DNA of 64,000 nucleotides from RI-153 sp963721725 (GTDB lineage Bacteria; Chloroflexota; Anaerolineae; Caldilineales; Caldilineaceae). The notes under the pieces were generated by a model, which worked only from the letters and a program-made list of their open reading frames with translations, searched no databases and was not told the DNA's origin. Both the position numbers and the translations under genes were made by a program. Shown here in pieces: positions 49,625 to 57,137 of this stretch; positions within the stretch are counted from its first letter, which is position 1, and each line of letters begins with the position of its first letter. The stretch lies in NCBI GenBank assembly GCA_963721725.1, contig CAVRLX010000015.1, forward strand, positions 100,955 to 164,954. The letters run 5' to 3'.

Positions 49625-50910
49625 ACTGTCCCCGCCCAGGCCAATAGCTGCTCGTCCTGTCCAAAGGGTGCGATAAGTTGCAGCCCCAGCGGCAGGCCAT
49701 TGGCGGCTTTCCCGGCGGGCAACGTCAGCGCGGGAACGCCGGCATTGGTCCAGGGCAGGTTCATGATCGGGTTGCCTGTGGCGGCGATGCCTTCGGGCGC
49801 AGGGCCAGTGGCGGGTGGGGCCACCCATAGATCGGCACCGTGGACAGCAAGCGTATCGGCTAACTGCTGGCGCAGATCAAGCCGTTCCTGGCGAGATTGG
49901 GCCAGTTCGGCCGCGTCCACACTGCGGCCCATTTCCATGATGGCGTGCATGTGCTGGCTGTAGAGATCGGCGTGGCGTGCATACCAGACGCTGTGTTCTT
50001 GTACCGCTTCGGCGGCCATCATGCGCCGGTGTTTGCGCTCCATTTCATCGAAATCAGCAAAGAAAGGCGTGCGTTTGATGGCAAAGCCCGCTCGCGCCAA
50101 CCGGGCGAGTTGCTCGGCAAAAGCCTGTTGCCCCTCGTCGCTGGCACGCGCCAAGTAGGGGCCTTCGGGCACAAGCAATGTCGGTCGCTCTTTCGGCATT
50201 GTCGCGGCAGCGCGATCATCCCAGCCGTCGCACATCACCGCCGCCGCCATCTTCATGCCCGCCAGATCTTGCGTAAAAAGCCCCACGTGATCCAGCGCTT
50301 TGGAGAAATAGAGCAGCCCGGTGCTGGGGATGCGATCATACGAGGGCTTGAAGCCGACAATGCCGCAAAAGGCCGCCGGGCGGATCACCGAGCCGATGGT
50401 CTGCGTGCCCAGCGCCAGTTGAAATTCGCCCGCGGCCACGCCCGCCGCCGATCCACTGCTGGAGCCGCCGGGGGTGTGCGCCGGGTTATGCGGATTGCGT
50501 GTGGGGCCGGGTTCAAAATAGGCAAACTCGGTGGTGACGGTCTTGCCGGCCACAAGCGCGCCCGCGGCCTTGAGCCGAGTGACGCTGGCGGCCTGTTCGC
50601 CTTCAAACAACGCAGCGGGCAGTTTCGAGCCGGCCTGGGTGGGGAAGCCATCGACGCGAAAAATGTCTTTGACGCCCACCAGCACGCCAAAGAGGGGTGG
50701 GCGCTCGGCGGGCACAGGATAGCGCGCCAAGAGTGCTTTGGCCTCACGGCGCAAGCGTGCGCGGCGATCTGGCTCCGGCAGCAAGGCATGGATCGACGGC
50801 TCGACAGCTTCCATGCGGTCGCAGGCTTCTTCAATATAGTGCAGCAGATCCATCTGCCCATCGCGCAGGGATACGGCGGTCTCGCACAGGGGAAAAGGTG
50901 ATGTATGCAT
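49621..50910 (-). CDS. Amidase signature enzyme
   Basis: 429 residues. Ser-cisSer-Lys triad visible: Lys81 in VGVKDIF, cis-Ser within PGGSSSGSAAG (about 150-154), nucleophile Ser174 in GTQTIGSVIRPAAFCGIVGFKP. It hydrolyses amides; GatA is unlikely because it is short and solitary. TATTAT on the minus strand about 40 bp upstream with GAGGA near the ATG gives a plausible promoter and ribosome site. It precedes the GNAT and DmpA genes on the same strand. Confidence 0.9.
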   Translation of the reverse strand: MHTSPFPLCETAVSLRDGQMDLLHYIEEACDRMEAVEPSIHALLPEPDRRARLRREAKALLARYPVPAERPPLFGVLVGVKDIFRVDGFPTQAGSKLPAALFEGEQAASVTRLKAAGALVAGKTVTTEFAYFEPGPTRNPHNPAHTPGGSSSGSAAGVAAGEFQLALGTQTIGSVIRPAAFCGIVGFKPSYDRIPSTGLLYFSKALDHVGLFTQDLAGMKMAAAVMCDGWDDRAAATMPKERPTLLVPEGPYLARASDEGQQAFAEQLARLARAGFAIKRTPFFADFDEMERKHRRMMAAEAVQEHSVWYARHADLYSQHMHAIMEMGRSVDAAELAQSRQERLDLRQQLADTLAVHGADLWVAPPATGPAPEGIAATGNPIMNLPWTNAGVPALTLPAGKAANGLPLGLQLIAPFGQDEQLLAWAGTV

Positions 50911-50996
50911 GGCGTCCTCGCAATTCCAAAAGGGTGTTGAAGCCGGTATAATACCCGAAAGTGTAGCCTACCTACGCGCCGATGTCCACGTAAGCG

Positions 50997-51052
50997 GTAG
51001 GACGGACTGTTAGTCCGTCCGTCGCTCTGGACGGACTAACAGTCCGTCCTAC
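50997..51052. repeat. REPIN-like pair of inverted REP sequences
   Basis: Two 24-bp copies (50997-51020 and 51029-51052) in perfect inverted orientation with an 8-bp loop. Each copy is itself a hairpin GGACGGACT-GTT-AGTCCGTCC. It lies between the divergent amidase and M42 genes. Confidence 0.85.
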
Positions 51053-51073
51053 CCATTATCCCAGGAGAAAATT

Positions 51074-52126
51074 GTGTCCATTGATCACCCTGCTTTGAGC
51101 CTTTTTGCCGAGTTACTTGTGGCCGCGCCCTCTGGCCGGGAAGAACGTGTGGCGGCGATTGTACGCCGCCATCTTGACGAGATGGGCTATGTCCATGAGA
51201 CCGATCCAGCGGGCAACGTGCTGGTACGGCTGGCCGGTGCGCGTGCTCATGCTTCGACGATCTGCTATGCCGCGCACATGGACGAAATCGGCATGGTGAT
51301 TACGGCGATTGACGCCGACGGCGCGCTGCGCGTGGATCGTACGGGCGGCCTCTATCCGTGGAAGATCGGTGAGGGGCCAGTGGAGATTGTGGGCGATGGC
51401 GATCCGATGATTGGCGCGCTCTCGTTTGGCTCTACCCACGGCGCTGGCGCAGGCGACAAGGCCATTACTTGGAAAGACGCCCGCATTATCACCGGGCTGA
51501 CGCCGGCGCAGTTGAAGGCACAAGGCGTGCGCCCTGGCTCCACGGCAGTGCCGATGCGGGAACACCGCGGCCCCGTGCTCTTTGGCCCGGCGGATGATCC
51601 GCTGGTGGCGGCGTGGACCTTTGATGACCGCATGGGCGTGGTGGCGCTGCTGCGGCTGTTGGAACGGCTGAAACAGGACGACCAACAGCCGCTTCACCCC
51701 ACGCTGATCGCCTTCACGGTTCACGAGGAGGGCGGCGGACAGGGGGCCAAAATTGTGGCAGACCGCGAGCGACCCGAGATTTTCATCTCGGTGGACGGCG
51801 CGCCCATGCCGCCGGGCGCGCCGCTGGCGCTGGATGGCCGCCCGGCGATTTGGAGCAAAGACCGGCTGGTTCATTACGATCAACGGCTGCTGCGGGCGCT
51901 GATGGAGGCTGCCGAACGCGCTGGCACGGAATTGCAGCCGGTGGTCTATGACGGCGCGGCCAGTGACGCCAGTTTGGTCTCCTATGCCGGGGGCGCGTAT
52001 CGGGTGGCCTGTTTCGGCCACGTGCGTGAGAACAGCCACGGCTACGAGGTGGCGCGGCTGTCGGTCTTTGACAACATGCTGGAAACGCTGGTGCGTTTTG
52101 TGACGGAATCGGATGTTCAAGGCTAA
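51074..52126 (+). CDS. M42-family metallopeptidase
   Basis: 350 residues, intact, GTG start with AGGAGAA upstream. Metal and catalytic motifs: YAAHMDEIG (His68, Asp70), THGAGAGDKAI, WTFDDRMG, HEEGGGQGA and a late GHVRENSHGYEVA. M42 enzymes are cobalt- or zinc-dependent aminopeptidases of the TET type that degrade peptides to amino acids in the cytosol. Another peptide-handling gene beside amidase and DmpA. Confidence 0.92.
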   Translation: MSIDHPALSLFAELLVAAPSGREERVAAIVRRHLDEMGYVHETDPAGNVLVRLAGARAHASTICYAAHMDEIGMVITAIDADGALRVDRTGGLYPWKIGEGPVEIVGDGDPMIGALSFGSTHGAGAGDKAITWKDARIITGLTPAQLKAQGVRPGSTAVPMREHRGPVLFGPADDPLVAAWTFDDRMGVVALLRLLERLKQDDQQPLHPTLIAFTVHEEGGGQGAKIVADRERPEIFISVDGAPMPPGAPLALDGRPAIWSKDRLVHYDQRLLRALMEAAERAGTELQPVVYDGAASDASLVSYAGGAYRVACFGHVRENSHGYEVARLSVFDNMLETLVRFVTESDVQG

Positions 52127-52138
52127 GGGAATTTCACC

Positions 52139-52273
52139 GCAAAGAACAGGATCTACGTCTGCGCCGAGGTGATGGGGGAGGTGGCAGCGGATCAACTGCC
52201 GCCCCAAGCGCTGCCGGATCTCGATCTGCGTGATTGGCGTTGGGCGCTGTCGAACCCGGTGTATGTGGGGTAG
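52139..52273 (+). pseudogene. 3' remnant of a lost gene, copy 1 (PHP/CehA-like C-terminus?)
   Basis: An open stretch with no start encodes about 44 residues ending DLDLRDWRWALSNPVYVG and a stop. A second remnant at 54700-54778 ends FDLRRWRWALSDPIYVR. The ending resembles C-termini of PHP/CehA-type metallohydrolases (W..LSNPIYV), from memory only. The similarity continues into the non-coding DNA after the stop (to 52372). Confidence 0.5.
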
Positions 52274-52372
52274 CGCAATGGTTCGCTACCTTCGGAACTG
52301 GGAAATATGGGTTGCGGCATAAGACGCTGTGTGGGTACAATATCAGCATACTTGCAGGATAATGAATAGTTG
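52221..52372. repeat. ~155-bp repeat, copy 1, left flank of cassette tract
   Basis: Shares TCGATCTGCG, GGCGCTGTC, GGTAGC, GCTACCTTCGG, CATAAGAC, GTGGGTACAAT and AGGATAATGAATAGTTG with 54726-54880 in the same order and strand. The copies bracket the VOC, monooxygenase-like and XisH/XisI genes. Confidence 0.8.
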
Positions 52373-52405
52373 GGCGGCAAACTTTTGTAGCTAAGAAGAT
52401 ATGTC

Positions 52406-52831
52406 ATGAAACAATCAATCGTCCATGTTGCGTTGGTCATCAGAGATTACGATGAAGCGATAGAGTTTTATACGAAGAAGCTACATTTCACTTTAGTTGA
52501 AGACACATATCAGCCGGAGCAAGATAAGCGTTGGGTAGTTGTTTCTCCCCCGGGATCAATTTTGGAACTACATTGTTGCTAGCTAGAGCTTCAAAGCCGG
52601 GACAGGAAGCTTTCATAGGCAATCAATCGGGCGGGAGAGTTTTTCTATTTCTCAACACAGATGACTTTTGGAGGGACTATGATGAGAATGGTCTCTCAGG
52701 GCATAAAGTTTGTGAGAGAACCTAAGAAGGAGATTTACGGTATAGTCGCTGTTTTTGAAGATTTGTATGGAAATCTGTGGGACTTGCTAGAACTTAATGA
52801 GGGCTATCCTATCTCCCGGCGCGCCCTATAA
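52406..52831 (+). pseudogene. VOC-family (glyoxalase/bleomycin resistance-like) protein, frameshifted
   Basis: Starts MKQSIVHVALVIRDYDEAIEFY; middle frame TTLLLARASKPGQEAF and GRVFLFLNTDDFW; last frame VREPKKEIYGIVAVFEDLYGNLWDLLEL. Joined length about 140, normal for one VOC domain with metal ligands His (HVAL) and Glu (LLEL). Shifts at about 52555 and 52683. Its stop lies at the left end of an attC-like site, so it looks like a gene cassette. Confidence 0.75.
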
Positions 52832-52910
52832 CAACGGCATGCACCCGACGCCCCGCCATGCTGCCTCTCATGGAAGTTAATGGGGGCGCAAGTGATGCCG
52901 ACCGTTAGGC
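52826..52910 (+). other. attC-like recombination site 1
   Basis: The right end GTTAGGC (52904-52910) fits GTTRRRY exactly. The left arm TAACAACGGCATGCACCCG pairs with the right arm (complement TAACGGTCGGCATCACTTG) with single unpaired bases on one arm, as in attC folds. The left box CTATAAC deviates from RYYYAAC at two positions. It lies right after a stop codon, 12 bp before the next gene. Confidence 0.6.
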
Positions 52911-52922
52911 GGTAAAAAACTT

Positions 52923-53648
52923 ATGACAGTGTTTACCTTCCATTTTGCAAAGATTAAGATTGGCACAGCGGTCATGGCACTCTTTCGCCCGCCGACCCGT
53001 GAGCAAATTCCTGGCCTCAACCATGCAGAGTGTATGGCGAGGATGACGCTTGGTGCTCCAATTCTGTCACCGGCTCGGATGCAACTCCGCCATTTGACGA
53101 TGTTCGCGGCGTGGGATAGCCATGTCGCGATAGACGATTTTCTTAATGGCACGAAGCTTGGCCGTGCGCTTGCCACAGGCTGGCATGTCCGGATGGCGTT
53201 CCTGCGCCGCTGGGGTCACGTTACTGAATTCGATGGACTTCCTGAAAGCGTTGGAGAACAAGATCCCGCAGCTCCCGTGGTAGCGGTGACGCTCGCTCGG
53301 ATGAAGCTCCCACAAGTCCCGCGCTTCATTCGTTGGGGCAAGCCAGTCGAAGAGCTTGTTCGAGACCACCCTGCCACAACCATAGCAATAGCAGCCATGA
53401 GACTGCCTCGAACCGTCTCTACCTTTTCAGTGTGGACCTCCCAACGAGAAATGGTCGATATGGTTCGTGGACACAGTTCAGTGCCTCGACCTGAACGTCA
53501 TTCTGCGGCAATGGCCGAGCGCCAGCGCAAGGATTTTCACTTCGAGTTTACGACTCTCCGATTCAGGCCAATCGCAGAGTATGGAACGTGGGAGGGCCGT
53601 ACCAATATCGTTCCACTGGATAACGCTAGTGATAGGACCGTCACCTAA
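52923..53648 (+). CDS. Spheroidene monooxygenase (CrtA)-like protein
   Basis: 241 residues. The pattern FHFAKIKIGTAVMALFRPPTREQIPGLNHAECM (52932-53030), LGAPILSPARMQL, FAAWDSHVAIDDFL and LGRALATGWHVRMAFLRRWGHVTEFDGLPE fits the CrtA-like ferredoxin-fold monooxygenase family, members of which often have no carotenoid role. It sits between two attC-like sites with its stop overlapping the second, which is the layout of an integron cassette. No own promoter was found. Confidence 0.75.
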   Translation: MTVFTFHFAKIKIGTAVMALFRPPTREQIPGLNHAECMARMTLGAPILSPARMQLRHLTMFAAWDSHVAIDDFLNGTKLGRALATGWHVRMAFLRRWGHVTEFDGLPESVGEQDPAAPVVAVTLARMKLPQVPRFIRWGKPVEELVRDHPATTIAIAAMRLPRTVSTFSVWTSQREMVDMVRGHSSVPRPERHSAAMAERQRKDFHFEFTTLRFRPIAEYGTWEGRTNIVPLDNASDRTVT

Positions 53649-53768
53649 CGCCAGCTTCACTTGCCGCGAGCACCGGGATCATTCACGATTTTGGGATGTG
53701 GTGGTTGAAGTTGTCTCGCCATCAGATAAGTTGGATTCTGCTTGCGGCAAGTGAAGCTGGCGTTGGGC
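53643..53768 (+). other. attC-like recombination site 2
   Basis: Left box ACCTAAC (53643-53649) fits RYYYAAC; right box GTTGGGC (53762-53768) fits GTTRRRY. Adjacent arms of 29 bp (CCTAACGCCAGCTTCACTTG and onward) are near-perfect inverted copies with a 68-bp centre. Total 126 bp, within the attC size range. The left box contains the stop codon of the monooxygenase-like gene. No extrahelical base is evident. Confidence 0.7.
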
Positions 53769-53829
53769 GACGAATGAACGGTGAGCATCCTAACCCAGTA
53801 GTCACCAAATCCACAGAAAAGTGCACCCT

Positions 53830-54252
53830 ATGCCAGCCAGAGATATACATCATGATGCGGTTCGAGAAGCCTTGGGAAAGGATGGCTGGACCATCACGCA
53901 CGATCCGCTGCGTGTTTTGTGGCAAGAGAAAGCGCTCTTTGTGGATTTGAGCGCCGAACGAATCTTGACGGCCGAAAGAGGGCAGGAAAAGATTGCCGTT
54001 GAGATCAAGACGTTCGCTTCTCCCGATGCCGTACACGAAATCCATTCGGCGGCAGGTCAGTACGTCTTCTATCGCGCAGTCTTGAGACGGCTGCACCCTG
54101 GACGAGTTCTGCATTTGGCGATTCCTCACGAAGCATTTGAATCCCTCTTCGCCGCGGGTCGTGTTGGTGAGGTGTTGGTGACCGATGAACAAATTCGACT
54201 GCTTGTGTTTGATGTGGAGAAAAGGGAGATTCGACAATGGCTAAACCCATAG
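53830..54252 (+). CDS. xisH: XisH-family protein
   Basis: 140 residues counting from the ATG at 53830 (MPARDIHHDAVREALGKDGW); an ATG at 53821 adds three residues. Motifs DPLRVLW, LFVDLSAERIL and KIAVEIKTFASP match XisH, first described in control of fdxN-element excision in cyanobacteria. The D..EIK pattern suggests a PD-(D/E)XK nuclease-like fold, an inference. It overlaps xisI by 16 bp. Together they form the third cassette-like unit after attC-like site 2. Confidence 0.88.
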   Translation: MPARDIHHDAVREALGKDGWTITHDPLRVLWQEKALFVDLSAERILTAERGQEKIAVEIKTFASPDAVHEIHSAAGQYVFYRAVLRRLHPGRVLHLAIPHEAFESLFAAGRVGEVLVTDEQIRLLVFDVEKREIRQWLNP

Positions 54253-54587
54253 AACGCTACCGACAAATTGTGCAACAACTCCTGGACGACTATGCGCAGA
54301 TTCCCTATGCCCATGATGATCTCGCTGACGAAACAATTTTTGATCGGCAAGCGGACCGTTACCTGCTCGTGACTCTTGGTTGGCAGGATCGGAAGCGCAT
54401 CCACACGACTATTCTGCACTTGGATATTCGAGAGACTCAAGTATGGGTTCAGTGCAACAACACCGATCAGGATATTGTGGCGGAGTTGGTGGAGCGGGGT
54501 GTCGCACGAGCGGATATTATGGTGCCTATTCCCGCTACAACAGAATCCGAACCTCATCTTGTGGCGGATGCACTTGTAACGGTGTAG
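54237..54587 (+). CDS. xisI: XisI-family protein
   Basis: 116 residues. MAKPIERYRQIVQQLLDDYAQ, DRQADRYLLVTLGWQ, RIHTTILHLDIR and KVWVQ-like CNNTDQDIVAELV mark the XisI family, always next to XisH. No fdxN element or recombinase is seen, so the pair may have a toxin-antitoxin or other regulatory role. The stop is followed within 27 bp by half of an attC-like site. Confidence 0.9.
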   Translation: MAKPIERYRQIVQQLLDDYAQIPYAHDDLADETIFDRQADRYLLVTLGWQDRKRIHTTILHLDIRETQVWVQCNNTDQDIVAELVERGVARADIMVPIPATTESEPHLVADALVTV

Positions 54588-54613
54588 ATAGCAACTTCGT
54601 GACAAGCAACCCT

Positions 54614-54655
54614 GCCCAACATTGCGTGCAGACGACCGGGATAATTTGAGTTCGT
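54614..54655 (+). other. Left half of an attC-like site
   Basis: GCCCAAC (54614-54620) fits RYYYAAC and continues ATTGCGTGCAGACGACCG, the usual start of an attC arm. No matching right arm or GTTRRRY box follows; the sequence changes to the second remnant at about 54690. A truncated site at a recombination boundary is the simplest reading. Confidence 0.4.
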
Positions 54656-54699
54656 TTGTGAAGTTGAGTCCCCCCGGCAGCATCTGCTCAATTTACTAT

Positions 54700-54778
54700 T
54701 ACAAACAGGGTGGCCGCACCGGCTTTCGATCTGCGCAGGTGGCGCTGGGCGCTGTCCGATCCGATTTATGTGCGGTAG
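54700..54778 (+). pseudogene. 3' remnant of a lost gene, copy 2
   Basis: Ends FDLRRWRWALSDPIYVR then stop, parallel to the remnant at 52139-52273. The same non-coding tail follows to 54880 (repeat copy 2). Confidence 0.5.
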
Positions 54779-54880
54779 CGGACTGGTTGGCTACCTTCGG
54801 CACGGGGAAATCCCCTAGATTGCAGCATAAGACACCCTGTGGGTACAATTTGAGTGTACATTCAGGATAATGAATAGTTG
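54726..54880. repeat. ~155-bp repeat, copy 2, right flank of cassette tract
   Basis: Direct copy of 52221-52372 by eye, roughly 75 percent alike, with the strongest match over GGATAATGAATAGTTG at its end. Confidence 0.8.
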
Positions 54881-54927
54881 CTTGCGCGCCCGCTTGCTTG
54901 GATGCCCTATAATTAAAAACACGTAAA

Positions 54928-55425
54928 ATGAAAATCAATATTTTTTATTCATGGCAATCAGATAAGCCTAAGCGGGTTAATCTCAACTTAATTCAAGAAG
55001 CAACTCAGCTCGCCATAGAACGGATTATTTCGGATGACGAGTTTCAATTTGAGGCCGCTTTAGACCGTGACACTCAGGATATTCCTGGAAGTCCCGCAAT
55101 CGCTGAAGCCATACTGTCAAAAATTGATCAATGCAGTTTGTTTTTGTGTGATGTAAGTATTGTTATAGAGCCAGCTCCTCAACGATCCTCACCTAATCCA
55201 AATGTTCTGATTGAACTTGGCTATGCAGCAGCTCGTATTGGATGGGGAAAGGATAATATGCGTGATGAACGAGACTTATGGTGCCCGAACAAACTTCCGT
55301 TCGATCTTCAACATAGGCGCTGGTGCCTATTCGATACAGATTGGCGGATAGCGCGAGGAAATGATACGGAAGGTAGATTTTCAGACACATTAAGGAGAAG
55401 TTGCTTAGCCAAGAGCATAGAATAA
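54928..55425 (+). CDS. TIR-like / nucleotide-binding domain protein (frameshifts, 3' end uncertain)
   Basis: 165 residues in this frame. INIFYSWQSDKPKRVNLNLIQEA, ALDRDTQDIPGSPAIAEAIL, CSLFLCDVS and PNPNVLIELGYA match the TIR-like predicted nucleotide-binding family found in some bacterial defence loci. Between 55240 and 55283 another frame gives RIIICVMNETYG-type sequence that fits better, so two compensating indels are likely. Past 55385 a second frame stays open to about 55564. AT-rich relative to the rest of the window. The catalytic status of a NADase is not decided. Confidence 0.65.
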   Translation: MKINIFYSWQSDKPKRVNLNLIQEATQLAIERIISDDEFQFEAALDRDTQDIPGSPAIAEAILSKIDQCSLFLCDVSIVIEPAPQRSSPNPNVLIELGYAAARIGWGKDNMRDERDLWCPNKLPFDLQHRRWCLFDTDWRIARGNDTEGRFSDTLRRSCLAKSIE

Positions 55426-56391
55426 CGGCGATTAGGTCTGTTGCATACAGAGCGGCAAAGTTAAATTACCCATACTGCTGCATAAATCCGAAAGATTGCT
55501 CGCAATGTAGCAGATTTCGAAGTTTAGTACATGCTCTTAGCCGAAGTTTATCGGAAACATTTTGACTAGGGCTTCTAAATAACTGCACATAGTCATGAAG
55601 GCGGGGATGAAAATCATATTGAAAGATGGTACCGCTGCATGATGCCAGGGAGCGAGTACCCAGCAACTTAGCTTAGTTGATCCTATTCTTGAAGTTTTGT
55701 CACAGAACACACTTCAAAGCCGCATCAATGCGCGAATCAATTGGTGGGCGAGAGTTATCTTGGGCTAGAAGTGTTCGTTCAGCGAATCTCGTGCGTGTAA
55801 GTCAAGATTGCAATCGCATTTTAGATCAATATGTGGATCGAGACGATACTCTTATTTCAGCAGATTGACGAAATCGAATCATCGTGCTGAAACTTTAGCA
55901 TCAATGATTTCAACATCATTCAGAGTGCCAGAGCTTACTGCACTCTATGATAAAGGTATTCCCAATGTCCATGCAGATTTTTTCCGTTATTTCTCGTTTC
56001 TGTGCTTAAGTCCTATCGCATCATCCGTCAGTATGGTGTCAAAGACGAGTAGTCAATCCTGTCCAGTTAGTGACTAACGCAAGACAACAAGGCGCTGCAC
56101 CCAACCGCCTACAGCTTCGCTCTCTGCGCTCGTGCCTAGCGTCGGTCGCTGCGCTTTCGGTGGCGGGTGAGCTGGTCGTCCAGATAGGCAAGGAGACTTC
56201 GGAATTAGCGATCCTGATGGCAACCAATCACACTCGAAGAGCCGCCGAGCGGAATGTAATCAGGCGAGAGATTCTGGTTGAACAGAATGATTCCGATGTG
56301 CATGGAGTTTGAAGTCGAGCCGTTGATGCTCGACTTTTGCTGTTATAATGACGACAGGGTAAAGATAAATATTACTGACGGAGTATCTGCG
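55426..56391. other. AT-rich degraded region without an intact gene
   Basis: 966 bp with only short frames. A few stretches look protein-like (LSQNTLQSRINARINWWARV near 55693; DRDDTLISAD near 55830) but carry stops in every frame. An attC-like degenerate site lies at 56084-56180. The region is probably decayed cassette or mobile DNA. Confidence 0.55.
56084..56180 (+). other. Degenerate attC-like site
   Basis: Left arm GACAACAAGGCGCTGCACCC and right arm GGCGGGTGAGCTGGTCGTC pair partly with one unpaired G, and the spacing is right, but the end boxes do not fit RYYYAAC or GTTRRRY. Weak. Confidence 0.3.
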
Positions 56392-56631
56392 ATGGAAACA
56401 CAAGCATTGTTAAAGCGCATCACCATTGATCCAGACATCTGCCACGGAAAGCCATGCATTCGTGGATTGCGATATCCAGTCGAGGTAATTCTGGAATTGC
56501 TGAGTGCTGGAATGAGCAATGAAGAAATTTTGGCAGATTACGAAGACCTGGAGTATGAGGATATTTTGGCCTCGCTTGCCTTTGCAACACGCCTCAGTCA
56601 AGTGAAGCGGCTAGAGACTGTATTGGCATGA
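56392..56631 (+). CDS. DUF433-family antitoxin
   Basis: 79 residues from the ATG at 56392 with GGAG 9 bp upstream. ITIDPDICHGKPCIRGLRYPVEVILELLSAGMSNEEILADYEDLE (56416-56550) is the DUF433 signature, a winged-helix antitoxin usually paired with a DUF5615 PIN-like toxin. The stop overlaps the ATG of exactly such a toxin (ATGA), which is cut off after about 13 codons. Confidence 0.9.
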   Translation: METQALLKRITIDPDICHGKPCIRGLRYPVEVILELLSAGMSNEEILADYEDLEYEDILASLAFATRLSQVKRLETVLA

Positions 56632-56667
56632 AATTCCTCGTTGATGCCCATCTGCCCAGGCGTTCAT
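56630..56667 (+). pseudogene. Truncated DUF5615 PIN-like toxin
   Basis: MKFLVDAHLPRR is the conserved N-terminus of DUF5615 toxins, normally about 110-120 residues. The homology ends near 56667 and the frame runs into unrelated sequence. The antitoxin is left intact. Confidence 0.65.
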
Positions 56668-56697
56668 CAGTGATGAACGCTTCAATCACCCACTTCC

Positions 56698-56940
56698 CTA
56701 CCCCTCTGCCCGCAGGCGCGGATTGCTCACTTCGTCGAAGCCGATGTGGACAAGGTAGAGCGAGAGAAAGAGCGCCATCAGGGTGAAGACCGGCGTGAGC
56801 CACCACCACCAGAGGTTCTGGAAGATGGCGCTGTAGTTGAGCGCCCAGTAGATCATCATGCCCAGCGTCATTTCACGCTGAAGCCCCAACCCCAAAATCG
56901 ACAATCCAGATTCGACCAGCAGAATAGCGAACATTAGTTC
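56698..56940 (-). pseudogene. C-terminal fragment of a DppC/OppC-type ABC permease
   Basis: ILLVESGLSILGLGLQ, WALNYSAIFQNLWWWWLTPVF and LSLYLVHIGFDEVSNPRLR match the last 78 residues of dipeptide/nickel permeases. The upstream four-fifths of the gene is missing; the fragment ends at about 56940, just before the promoter of the sugar importer. It marks a rearrangement breakpoint. Confidence 0.8.
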
Positions 56941-56968
56941 GCCCTGAGTTGGGCAGATTTTCGCACGT

Positions 56969-56997
56969 TGACAAATCTCAAATTGGGTTTTATTCTG
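56969..56997 (+). promoter_or_regulatory. Sigma70-like promoter of the sugar-importer operon
   Basis: TTGACA (56969-56974) and TATTCT (56992-56997) with a 17-bp spacer. The 5' leader to the start codon at 57138 would be about 134 nt. No riboswitch was recognised in it. Confidence 0.65.
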
Positions 56998-57137
56998 GTC
57001 AAGAACACCCAGCCCTTAGATGTGCAAAAAGTCGGACTTGTCCCACAGAGGCCCCCCCGCAACGGTTCCTGTGCGAGCAGACTTCACCACCCTACCTAAC
57101 AATCAACCTTATAGTTCAGCCAACGGGATGCATTTCT

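Noticed and set aside
57004..57137. Riboswitch in the 134-nt leader of the sugar importer
   Set aside because: No known riboswitch core motif was visible.
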